A stretch of DNA of 51,081 nucleotides. Origin: Fibrobacter succinogenes. GTDB taxonomy: Bacteria; Fibrobacterota; Fibrobacteria; Fibrobacterales; Fibrobacteraceae. The position numbers and the translations under genes were made by a program. The notes under the pieces are model-generated. The model was given only the letters and a program-made list of their open reading frames with translations. It was not told the origin of the DNA and did no database searches. The stretch's first letter is position 1; every line of letters begins with the position of its first letter. This document shows positions 1 through 7,003 of this stretch, one piece after another. The DNA lies in the NCBI GenBank assembly GCA_902761355.1, contig CACWJY010000013.1, positions 1 through 51,081 on the forward strand, in the 5' to 3' direction.

Positions 1-92
1 ACAACAACGTTGTCCGGTTCGCACATGGCAATCATTTCATTCACCCAAGTACTGATCTTCGGGTGCTTGATATCGTTAAGGGTAAGACTCAT
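1..92 (-). CDS. pckG: Phosphoenolpyruvate carboxykinase (GTP), N-terminal fragment
   Basis: Only the first 30 codons lie in the window; the gene runs off the left edge. The translation begins MSLTLNDIKHPKISTWVNEM and continues with a CEPDNVVV stretch. This resembles the N-terminus of GTP-dependent PEP carboxykinases, where a WV-E segment is followed by a (T/E)(Q/P)PD-V motif. The enzyme interconverts oxaloacetate and PEP, the CO2-fixing step towards succinate in Fibrobacter-type fermentation. The start is supported by an AGGAG Shine-Dalgarno about 6 nt upstream. It is divergent from glgC across a 263-bp gap. The assignment rests on a short fragment, so another PEP-utilising enzyme cannot be excluded. 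Confidence 0.6.
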   Translation of the reverse strand, partial: MSLTLNDIKHPKISTWVNEMIAMCEPDNVV

Positions 93-355
93 TATGAGCT
101 CCTATTTGGTTTAACGTTAGTTTCGATAATTTCGAACGCGATTAAATTTACAAAAAATTATTCTAGCGTAGCAGGGTCTTCATTAAAAATTTGAGTAAAA
201 TCCACCCGACATCCACCACACGCAGTCCGTCCCAAAAACGGCCTATTTGAAAAAAAACACATTTTTTTCAATTTTTCACTAAAAAAGTTTACATTTCAGC
301 TTAAAATTACATAAATTAGGCTTGTGTATACAAGAAATGAACCTCAAGAGGTTAT
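93..355. promoter_or_regulatory. Divergent intergenic region pckG/glgC
   Basis: This AT-rich 263-bp spacer must hold promoters for both flanking genes. A small inverted repeat, AACCTC-AA-GAGGTT (340-353), covers the glgC Shine-Dalgarno (GAGG) just before ATG 356. The loop is very tight, so only about five base pairs could form. No riboswitch or operator was recognised with confidence. Confidence 0.4.
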
Positions 356-1606
356 ATGAGTTGGTCTTATTCTAGGGAACATCAGAAAAACATCCTTTGT
401 ATGATTATGGCCGGTGGCCAAGGAAGCCGCCTGCAGCCACTCACCCGCGACCGCGCCAAGCCGGCAGTACATTTTGGCGGAACCTACCGCATTATCGACT
501 TCGTGTTGAACAATTTTATCAACTCCGGCATCTTTAAAATCAAGGTTTTGACTCAGTTCAAGAGTGATTCTTTGAACAAGCACATTTCGGCCGCCTGGAA
601 CCTGAACGCCAGTTTAGACCAATACGTGGACTTGGTTCCTGCACAGATGCGCACTGGCGATGACTGGTACAAGGGCACTGCCGACGCCATTTTCCAGAAT
701 ATCAACCTGATTACCGACGAACGCCCGGACCTCGTGGCTATTTTCGGTGGCGACCACATTTATAAGATGGATATCAACCAAATGATCGATTTCCACCTGA
801 GCCGCGCCGCCCTACTGACCATCGCCGCTATTCCGGTGCCGGTTTCTGAAGCCTCCGAATTCGGTATCATCGAAGTGGACGCTGACAACCGCATGATTGG
901 TTTCGAAGAAAAGCCCAAGAACCCGAAAGAAATGCCTGGTAACCCCGGCTACTGCCTTGCGAGCATGGGCAACTACATCTTTACGAGCAAGTTCCTGGTA
1001 CGCGAACTCATGAAAGGTGCTGCAAGCGGAGCAACTGACTTCGGCAAGCACATTATCCCAAGCCTCTACAAGGACTACCCCGTTTACGTGTACGATTTCA
1101 ACACCAATATCGTGCGTGGCGAACAGGCTAGCACCAAGGGCTACTGGCGCGACGTGGGAACGCTCGACGCCTTCTTCGAAGCAAACATGGACCTTTGCTC
1201 CGAAAATCCGCCGTTCGACCTTTACAACAACTACTGGCCCATCCGCACCTTCAACTGGAACCAGCCCCCTGCAAGGTTCTTTGCTGGCGATGCCGATTCC
1301 CACCAGGGCGCAGCCATCGACTCCATCGTGTCTTCGGGCTGTATCATTGGCGGAGGTACCGTCGTCAAGAGCATCCTCTCCCCCGGCGTATCTATTCAAA
1401 AGGACGCCCTGGTCGAAGAATCCATCCTTTTCCCGAACGTGACGATTGGCCCAGGTGCCAAGGTGCGTCGCGCCATCATCGAAAAGGGCCTGCATATTCC
1501 GGCCGGTTTCCAGATTGGCTACGACTTGGAACGCGACAAGAAGCTGTTCCACGTAACAGAATCTGGTATCGTCGTCCTCGCCAAGGACACGATTATCAAG
1601 GCATAA
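356..1606 (+). CDS. glgC: Glucose-1-phosphate adenylyltransferase
   Basis: This 416-aa protein should make ADP-glucose from glucose-1-phosphate and ATP, the committed step of bacterial glycogen synthesis; Fibrobacter stores large amounts of glycogen. The N-terminal nucleotidyltransferase signature GGQGSRLQPLTRDRAKPAV is intact near residue 20, with the sugar-phosphate-binding FGGDHIY segment near residue 130 and the FEEKP motif near residue 185. The C-terminal part has the isoleucine-rich hexapeptide pattern of a left-handed beta helix. Length fits the family (about 400-430 aa). The start is ATG with AAGAGG 5-6 nt upstream. It converges on dut with only 10 bp between the stops and no evident terminator. 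Confidence 0.95.
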   Translation: MSWSYSREHQKNILCMIMAGGQGSRLQPLTRDRAKPAVHFGGTYRIIDFVLNNFINSGIFKIKVLTQFKSDSLNKHISAAWNLNASLDQYVDLVPAQMRTGDDWYKGTADAIFQNINLITDERPDLVAIFGGDHIYKMDINQMIDFHLSRAALLTIAAIPVPVSEASEFGIIEVDADNRMIGFEEKPKNPKEMPGNPGYCLASMGNYIFTSKFLVRELMKGAASGATDFGKHIIPSLYKDYPVYVYDFNTNIVRGEQASTKGYWRDVGTLDAFFEANMDLCSENPPFDLYNNYWPIRTFNWNQPPARFFAGDADSHQGAAIDSIVSSGCIIGGGTVVKSILSPGVSIQKDALVEESILFPNVTIGPGAKVRRAIIEKGLHIPAGFQIGYDLERDKKLFHVTESGIVVLAKDTIIKA

Positions 1607-1616
1607 CAGTTATTGT

Positions 1617-2054
1617 TTAAATTATTCCGGTAGATCCAAAACCGCCACGGTCCTTGTCCTCAAGGGCCGTTTCTATAAATGCGATCTTGGGTTGAATTTC
1701 CATAATGCGGAACTGCGCAATGCGGCTCCCCTTTTCGATGGTTACATCGCGGGTGGCATACACAGGCATTTTCCACCAGTCGTTCGCACCACAGTAGCTC
1801 GAATCCACCACGCCAACCGAATTTGCCTGCAAAATGCCAAAATTCTTGAACGTGGAACTGCGCGGAGCTATATGCGCCTCGTAGCCCTCAGGCAACTTCA
1901 TTGCGACCCCCAGATGAATGAGCTTAAACTCACCCGCCTTGAGAGTCACAGTCTCTGCAGCGGCAAGATCAATCCAGTCGGATTTACCACCGATGTAAGT
2001 AAGTTTCGGGATTGATTCGTCAAGGTATTGAATTTTAATCGTCTGAGAAGTCAT
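1617..2054 (-). CDS. dut: Deoxyuridine 5'-triphosphate nucleotidohydrolase (dUTPase)
   Basis: A 145-aa trimeric-type dUTPase that hydrolyses dUTP to dUMP and pyrophosphate, protecting DNA from uracil and feeding dTMP synthesis. All conserved motifs are visible: APRSS (motif 2), GVVDSSYCG (motif 3, with the catalytic Asp), RIAQFRI (motif 4) and the Gly-rich RGGFGSTG C-terminal arm (motif 5). I chose ATG 2054 rather than a TTG nine codons upstream. The TTG immediately abuts the stop of the preceding gene, while ATG 2054 lies 4 nt after a TATATTTA promoter-like octamer (2059-2066) and has no Shine-Dalgarno, so the transcript may be leaderless. Confidence 0.93.
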   Translation of the reverse strand: MTSQTIKIQYLDESIPKLTYIGGKSDWIDLAAAETVTLKAGEFKLIHLGVAMKLPEGYEAHIAPRSSTFKNFGILQANSVGVVDSSYCGANDWWKMPVYATRDVTIEKGSRIAQFRIMEIQPKIAFIETALEDKDRGGFGSTGII

Positions 2055-2058
2055 GGCG

Positions 2059-2066
2059 TAAATATA
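2059..2066 (-). promoter_or_regulatory. TAnnTTTN -7-like element before dut
   Basis: TATATTTA read on the minus strand, with 4 nt separating it from the dut ATG. No convincing TTTG/TTG partner was found 19-21 nt upstream. The call rests on its match in sequence and spacing to the same element before metG, thiS, the nudix gene and others. Confidence 0.5.
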
Positions 2067-2081
2067 ATTAGCAAAATTCAA

Positions 2082-3776
2082 CTATTGATATCTTTGCAGA
2101 CAATCGTTAATTTTTTCTTCTTCCGTTTTATTCAACGGTTCAGTTTTTGACTGATTACCGATATTATTCGGATCCGTCGTTGACTGGTTACCTGTAGGAT
2201 CTGGTGTTTGAGCGGAAGGTTCTGTCGACGGAGATGCGTCTTCCAAAGTAGCCAATTGCGAAAGCGAGCTACGAATACGCAGGTTTGAGCCATCAGACTG
2301 ACGGTCCGCATAGAAGAAATGGATATAATGCCAAGACTGATCACGCCATGTACCATCGATATCAAGCTTTGTACTGCACGAATCTAGGAGTGGATTATTT
2401 TTATAACAGCCGTGACCTTTGGACGCAAGATAATCCATATCCACCTTGCCGGTTGCAGCAAGGTGCGTGCCGCCCAAATCCATTGCCAAAACGCCATCTA
2501 CAAAGACCCACATATCGTCATCACCCACAAACTCAAATATTTCACCCGCGCCTTTCTGATACTTAAAGGCGGCATACCCCATCACCGTAAAGCCGAAGTT
2601 TCGCAAATGATATAAACCTATAGGAGATGACATGGCTGCAGTAACTGCAGCATTTCCATCCTTCGGTCCACCATAAAGTTTCCAAGAATTACAAAGTTCT
2701 GCCGTTGAGAACCCCAAAAAATCAGTCTGAGTAGCAGCCCATTGATAGTCATAAGGAGGACAGAAAATAGAAAGGCTTTGCGGGCCAAACTGATTCGGCA
2801 TATTTGGATTTTGAGACATCCAGTTAAACGACGCATCAACAGAATCTAGCGGGAAGAAACCACCATTGTTCCAATTTTTATCAAATTCATAGAAATTTGG
2901 AGCCGACGGATCTTGAGTAAGGTATAAGACCGAATTAGAACGTTTATTCACACCTTCTACATCAGAAAACCATTGTTCAAAATAGACATTATCACAAGCA
3001 TTACGCGCCCGTGTAATAAGAGGATTACGCAAATCAAGCGCACCAGTCACAGAATTAACAGAAAACAACAACGTCTGTCCCACCATACCAGGCGTTACAT
3101 AAACAATCTGAGACCACTGATGATTTTTGCATATCTTATTACAAGTTTTACGAGAATCGTCCATGTTTGTAGACCATGTGTTAAAGGCATCAGTACAAAG
3201 GTCATTAACCAAGCCTCGCATACTATGAAGTCCAAGCGGATTCAGTTTGGGATCATAAGCACAATCGGAAAATTCACCATACCAGGCATAACCACTCGGA
3301 TCATATACATTCTTCACATAATCCGGCATTGTAGACGTCGCTCCATAAGCGGTCATAATATCATGTGGATAACCATTCGCGCCAATAGCTATGCCATACA
3401 TCGGCGTTTGCGTGCTTCCGCATCCAAAAGTCATATAATCACTACGGCGGCTCACCCATTCAGCATTAGATACATAAGAAGGCAGCCAAGAATCAGGAAA
3501 ACTACCCGTTCTTTTATTCGTTAAACTGTTATAAGCTTCTTCCTGAAAGTTCTCAAAATCCGGATGATAAACTTCGAAGTCACGAACAACAATATCAAAA
3601 CCTTTCTGATTCTCCGCCATCGTTTTTGACAAAGCGGAACTTTTCGAACTTTTCAAGTTCGAAGCCTCTTCATCACATTTTTGGAGGGCTATCTCATATT
3701 TATCTTCTATTTTCCCAGCATAATCTGTGCAGGCGACCACATAGAGCGCGAGTAAACACATCATCCAGTATTTCAT
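2082..3776 (-). CDS. Fibro-slime domain lipoprotein
   Basis: A 564-aa predicted outer-envelope lipoprotein. A hydrophobic N-terminus ends in a lipobox (VVAC, Cys about residue 16), followed by a charged helical stretch. The C-terminal half carries the hallmark of the fibro-slime domain: FVGDDDMWVFVDGVLAMDLGG near residue 420, then a conserved His (GGTH), and a block reading FFYADRQSDGSNLRIRSSL near residue 500. This domain is PA14-like, known from Fibrobacter and slime-mould surface proteins, and probably binds or sits among carbohydrates. The tail (about residues 510-555) is a Pro/Thr/Asn-rich linker containing DPTGNQS and DPNNIGNQS. ATG 3776 is chosen over a GTG three codons earlier because AGGTG lies 7 nt upstream. 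Its start nearly touches the stop of the PEGA-like gene, so the two are probably co-transcribed. Confidence 0.8.
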   Translation of the reverse strand: MKYWMMCLLALYVVACTDYAGKIEDKYEIALQKCDEEASNLKSSKSSALSKTMAENQKGFDIVVRDFEVYHPDFENFQEEAYNSLTNKRTGSFPDSWLPSYVSNAEWVSRRSDYMTFGCGSTQTPMYGIAIGANGYPHDIMTAYGATSTMPDYVKNVYDPSGYAWYGEFSDCAYDPKLNPLGLHSMRGLVNDLCTDAFNTWSTNMDDSRKTCNKICKNHQWSQIVYVTPGMVGQTLLFSVNSVTGALDLRNPLITRARNACDNVYFEQWFSDVEGVNKRSNSVLYLTQDPSAPNFYEFDKNWNNGGFFPLDSVDASFNWMSQNPNMPNQFGPQSLSIFCPPYDYQWAATQTDFLGFSTAELCNSWKLYGGPKDGNAAVTAAMSSPIGLYHLRNFGFTVMGYAAFKYQKGAGEIFEFVGDDDMWVFVDGVLAMDLGGTHLAATGKVDMDYLASKGHGCYKNNPLLDSCSTKLDIDGTWRDQSWHYIHFFYADRQSDGSNLRIRSSLSQLATLEDASPSTEPSAQTPDPTGNQSTTDPNNIGNQSKTEPLNKTEEEKINDCLQRYQ

Positions 3777-3785
3777 ATTGCACAC

Positions 3786-4832
3786 CTAAAATACAAAGCT
3801 CAAACCAAGTCCTATACCACCCGCAATAGCAACTCCAATGCCAACCGCTCGTAAAGTCTGTGCGGTTTGAGCCTTATCGCGATTACTTTCATATTCGGCC
3901 TTATTAGAAAAGCCTTTATCAAATGCCGTTTTAGCCTGATTGTTTGCAACAATCGCAAGAACCGTTCCAGCCGCGATAACCGCAGTACTTATACCAATAC
4001 GAAGCCAAGGTATTTTCACTGTAGATTGTGATGATTGACTTGTCTGAGAATGATTCTCGTTCCACCCGCTAAATTCATCCTCTATCTTGTTGGCAGCAAC
4101 TCCTTTAGGATTATTCTTTAAGGTATAAGTATACTGCACCAGTTCATTTAATTTTAACGCAACATCAACCGGTTCATTTTTTTCTCCCTCAACTAAGGTA
4201 ACTTTTGAACATAAGGGAACTTTTTTCAAGAACGGTGTATTTCCCGCATAAGTTCCATCAATATACACCGGAAGAGTTTGTCCCTTTCCTTCAAATTCGG
4301 CTTTAAGATCTAAATCGCCATAACCACGAACAAGAGCCTGATCATAAACAAATTCAGTATTTTCAACGATTTCTGTCGAAAATTCAGCAGGTTCATAGCA
4401 CTGATGCGTTAGCAGAACATTATAGTAACCCGGCTGAAGATCAATTTCCGGCAAATTGATTTCGACACCATTCACAACAGCCTTTAAGAATTTCGCACCC
4501 GGCAAAGACGAATCCAGAGACGGAACAATCTTTAATTTACCTGTTCCCGGAGCAAACGTAACTTCTGATTGAGCAGAATCAATAGACTGTGGTTCGGAGG
4601 TTGTTACATCAATAACCTCTGGTTCTGACTTTACCGTATCAACAGGCAATGATTCAGACTGCACTGTTTCTGGTAGCGATTCGGTCTGTACCGACACAGG
4701 ATTATTTTCTTTGACAGGTACAACAGGATCGTCATTATCCCACGATACCGTTTCTTGCACATCAAAGTCTTCTGCATAAGTATTGGCGGACCACACCATG
4801 AGTCCCAACAAGCAAAGGAATATTTTACGCAT
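3786..4832 (-). CDS. PEGA-like exported membrane protein
   Basis: A 348-aa protein with an N-terminal signal peptide (cleavage likely after NTYA, about residue 20). A Ser/Glu/Thr-rich acidic linker (about residues 30-90) holds four SEP/SLPE-type repeats. The central region (about 95-240) has two PEGA-like beta modules; the phrases LQPGYYNVLLTHQCYEPA and YIDGTYAGNTPFLKKVP are typical of that fold. Two hydrophobic segments near residues 275-298 and 325-348 probably anchor the C-terminus. Start ATG 4832 has AAAGGAG 9 nt upstream. PEGA domains are usually found on surface or envelope proteins of fibre and polymer degraders. The role is unknown, but the tight linkage to the fibro-slime lipoprotein suggests a joint surface function. 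Confidence 0.65.
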   Translation of the reverse strand: MRKIFLCLLGLMVWSANTYAEDFDVQETVSWDNDDPVVPVKENNPVSVQTESLPETVQSESLPVDTVKSEPEVIDVTTSEPQSIDSAQSEVTFAPGTGKLKIVPSLDSSLPGAKFLKAVVNGVEINLPEIDLQPGYYNVLLTHQCYEPAEFSTEIVENTEFVYDQALVRGYGDLDLKAEFEGKGQTLPVYIDGTYAGNTPFLKKVPLCSKVTLVEGEKNEPVDVALKLNELVQYTYTLKNNPKGVAANKIEDEFSGWNENHSQTSQSSQSTVKIPWLRIGISTAVIAAGTVLAIVANNQAKTAFDKGFSNKAEYESNRDKAQTAQTLRAVGIGVAIAGGIGLGLSFVF

Positions 4833-4855
4833 AAAAACGATCTCCTTTAATGCAA

Positions 4856-5254
4856 TTATAAATTAAATTCAATAACAGCGTCGATCTTTTCGTTCCAACA
4901 ATTCGTACATTCACGAAGAACTTCGCGACCACATTCATAAACGCACAAGAAACACACTTCGTTCACGACTTCGTAATCAGAACCACCGTTAAACACGTTG
5001 GCGTTGCCGTATTCTTCGCGGTCTTTCCACAGATAGACTTTGCAGTTATACTTTTCGGATTCAGCCTTGCAGCAGGCGGCAAGAAGGTCTTCCGTGAGGT
5101 CGGCGGCATTCGTCGCAGCGCCCGCGGCTTCCGAAGTTTCGACACCAGCGGAGCCTTTCACCACCAAGGGCGACGCAAGGATTTCGGCAAGCGTTATGAC
5201 ACGCGTGCCGTCCTTAGCCAAAATTCGCCCAGCAATGTTGAATTCGACTTCCAT
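4856..5254 (-). CDS. Cys-rich hypothetical protein
   Basis: A 132-aa protein not recognised as a known family. The N-terminal 50 residues contain an Ala/Thr-rich stretch. The C-terminal 70 hold eight Cys: adjacent CC near residue 61, a lone C near residue 71, and a cluster with pattern C-x2-C-x3-C-x6-C-x2-C near residues 101-118. This could bind zinc or an iron-sulfur cluster or be disulfide-linked, but there is no signal peptide, so a cytoplasmic metal site is more likely. The start lies 2 nt after the stop of the TrmJ-like gene and has no obvious Shine-Dalgarno, so it is probably translated by coupling. Confidence 0.6.
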   Translation of the reverse strand: MEVEFNIAGRILAKDGTRVITLAEILASPLVVKGSAGVETSEAAGAATNAADLTEDLLAACCKAESEKYNCKVYLWKDREEYGNANVFNGGSDYEVVNEVCFLCVYECGREVLRECTNCWNEKIDAVIEFNL

Positions 5255-5256
5255 GA

Positions 5257-6033
5257 CTATTTTTCAGAAGACTCTGCCGTTTCGGCAGCCTTAGCGGCTT
5301 TGTCGGCGGCTTGTTCTAGGCGAGCAGGCTTTTTCGCGAGATTACGAATGAGGCCGAACAACGCCGAAAGTTCGTTGCGTGTCGGATGCAGACGCTGCAA
5401 GAGCGTATTGAGGAAGTTGTCGCGCCAAGACTGGTCGTGATACTGACCGGTCAAATAACGGTCCAGGAACTTCTTGAAGCTGTCAATCTGTTCGATGGTC
5501 GCCGGAGCCGTTTCGCAGGCACCTTTGCTCCCCCGCTTTGCACGGCCCTCACCATTCGCAAGTGCTCCGCTACGACAAAGTTCATACAGACCCACCGTAA
5601 CAGCCTGCGCCAAGTTCAGGCTCATGAGTCCCGGCACCGGAATTTCGCACTGGTAGGTACAGGCGTTCACTTCTTCGGTTTCAAGCCCGCAAGATTCGCG
5701 ACCGAACACCAGCGCAATGGTTCCATTTTCGGGCAACAATTCCGAAAGTCCAGGCATCATCGTGTGCTTGATGGCAGAACCATAAATGCGACGGCTAAAC
5801 GCAACGGCACAAGCGCAATCGCCAATAGCATCTTCAAACTTGTGCACGATAGTCGCCTTATCCAGGACATCGTGGCTGTTCGGGGCCGTATGGTAAGAAT
5901 TTTCGATAACTTTATTACGCTTAGGGTAAACGATGTAAAGTTCGTCGAGGGCATAGCAATGCATGGCGCGGGCCACAAACCCCACATTGTGCGGATGTTC
6001 CGGTTCAACAAGTACAACTCTGAATTTGCGCAT
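5257..6033 (-). CDS. TrmJ/TrmH-family RNA 2'-O-methyltransferase
   Basis: A 258-aa SPOUT-class methyltransferase that should transfer a methyl group from S-adenosylmethionine to a ribose 2'-OH of tRNA or rRNA. The three SPOUT motifs are present: PHNVGFVARAM near residue 15, ALVFGRESCGL near residue 110, and the knot-forming MSLNLAQAV near residue 138. The C-terminal extension includes a helical region (SFKKFLDRYL) as in TrmJ proteins and ends in an Ala/Lys-rich tail. ATG 6033 is preferred to an ATG five codons earlier: it follows the upstream TAA by 2 nt and has GGAAAG 7 nt upstream. Substrate is not decidable from sequence; TrmJ (tRNA position 32) is the closest guess. Confidence 0.82.
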   Translation of the reverse strand: MRKFRVVLVEPEHPHNVGFVARAMHCYALDELYIVYPKRNKVIENSYHTAPNSHDVLDKATIVHKFEDAIGDCACAVAFSRRIYGSAIKHTMMPGLSELLPENGTIALVFGRESCGLETEEVNACTYQCEIPVPGLMSLNLAQAVTVGLYELCRSGALANGEGRAKRGSKGACETAPATIEQIDSFKKFLDRYLTGQYHDQSWRDNFLNTLLQRLHPTRNELSALFGLIRNLAKKPARLEQAADKAAKAAETAESSEK

Positions 6034-6035
6034 AT

Positions 6036-6905
6036 TTAAACTTTCCATTTAAAACCGCGACCGCGGATTTCATTTTCAATTGTTTCGCCGGCTTGAATTT
6101 CGGCACCGGCATAAATGACAGAATGCTTGAGGGTAACATCTGCAGGCAGTACCACGCCGGGTTCGACAACAGCTTCGTCCGAACCACGGCCCAACTCCTT
6201 CAAGCGAGCCTCCACCGCCGACATCAAGCCTTCGGGCGAACCCATGTCAATCCAAGTCGCATGGAGCTGTGTCATGTCGACATAGGGAGCACGCCCCGCA
6301 GCAATCTCTTGTTTCCAAAATTCACGGATATCGAATTCCCCGTCGCGAATGCGGGAAAGCGCCTCGTCGCTGTACCACGAAACGCCCGAGAACGTAGCCG
6401 CAGCCCCATCCTCACTCCCAAAACGACCGACAATTCCCGCCAGACGCCCCTCTGCATTCACGCGGAACGTATTCACCTTCGGAAAGTCGACCGCCAAGAG
6501 GCCAACCTGTGGGCCGTTTTCTTTGAGAGAAAGCTGTTTGACGTTGCTCACAAATTTTTTCAAGTCAAAGTTACAATAGGCGTCCCCGTTCATCACCAGA
6601 AGCCCACCGCGATACCCCTCGGCATAAATGCGACGGAGCGGACCAGCCGTTCCGAGAATTTCTGGTTCTACCCAGACCTGCTCGAAACCGAGTTTTTTGC
6701 CTGCCTCGACCACCTGTTCTGCAAGGTAATGGGCATTCGCATGTAAACGAATATTACCAATGGTACGGGCCTTTTGAGCCTGCAAGTCCAAAATCGAGGC
6801 GTCAACCACGGGAACAAGCGGCTTAGGCATATCGTTTGTAAGCGGACGCAGGCGTGTTCCAAGCCCTGCCGCCAAAATCAGCACATTCAAGGGAACGTTT
6901 TCCAT
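6036..6905 (-). CDS. Sugar-1-phosphate nucleotidyltransferase (MurU/ManC-like)
   Basis: A 289-aa NDP-sugar pyrophosphorylase. The N-terminus carries LNVLILAAGLGTRLRPLT followed by MPKPLVPV, the nucleotide-binding signature, and GDAYCNFD near residue 105 is the metal-binding Asp region. A short C-terminal stretch (VVLPADVTLKHSVIYAG) looks like the start of a left-handed beta helix. Candidate activities are N-acetylmuramate-1-phosphate uridylyltransferase (MurU) or mannose-1-phosphate guanylyltransferase. No kinase partner (AmgK) is adjacent, so I do not choose. ATG 6905 is selected over an upstream start because it follows TAAATTTA by 5 nt and gives the normal N-terminus. It probably starts the operon with the RNA methyltransferase (2-nt gap). 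Confidence 0.82.
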   Translation of the reverse strand: MENVPLNVLILAAGLGTRLRPLTNDMPKPLVPVVDASILDLQAQKARTIGNIRLHANAHYLAEQVVEAGKKLGFEQVWVEPEILGTAGPLRRIYAEGYRGGLLVMNGDAYCNFDLKKFVSNVKQLSLKENGPQVGLLAVDFPKVNTFRVNAEGRLAGIVGRFGSEDGAAATFSGVSWYSDEALSRIRDGEFDIREFWKQEIAAGRAPYVDMTQLHATWIDMGSPEGLMSAVEARLKELGRGSDEAVVEPGVVLPADVTLKHSVIYAGAEIQAGETIENEIRGRGFKWKV

Positions 6906-6910
6906 CACCC

Positions 6911-6918
6911 TAAATTTA
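6911..6918 (-). promoter_or_regulatory. TAnnTTTN -7-like element before nucleotidyltransferase
   Basis: TAAATTTA on the minus strand, 5 nt from ATG 6905. The leader has no space for a Shine-Dalgarno, so the mRNA is probably leaderless. Confidence 0.5.
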
Positions 6919-7003
6919 GAAAAAAGCCTCAATTGGCCTGAACCATTCGCATTTTATTTCCTGTTTGTAGCCCCAAAGCGCCAAGTTTACTAATTTATTC
7001 AAC

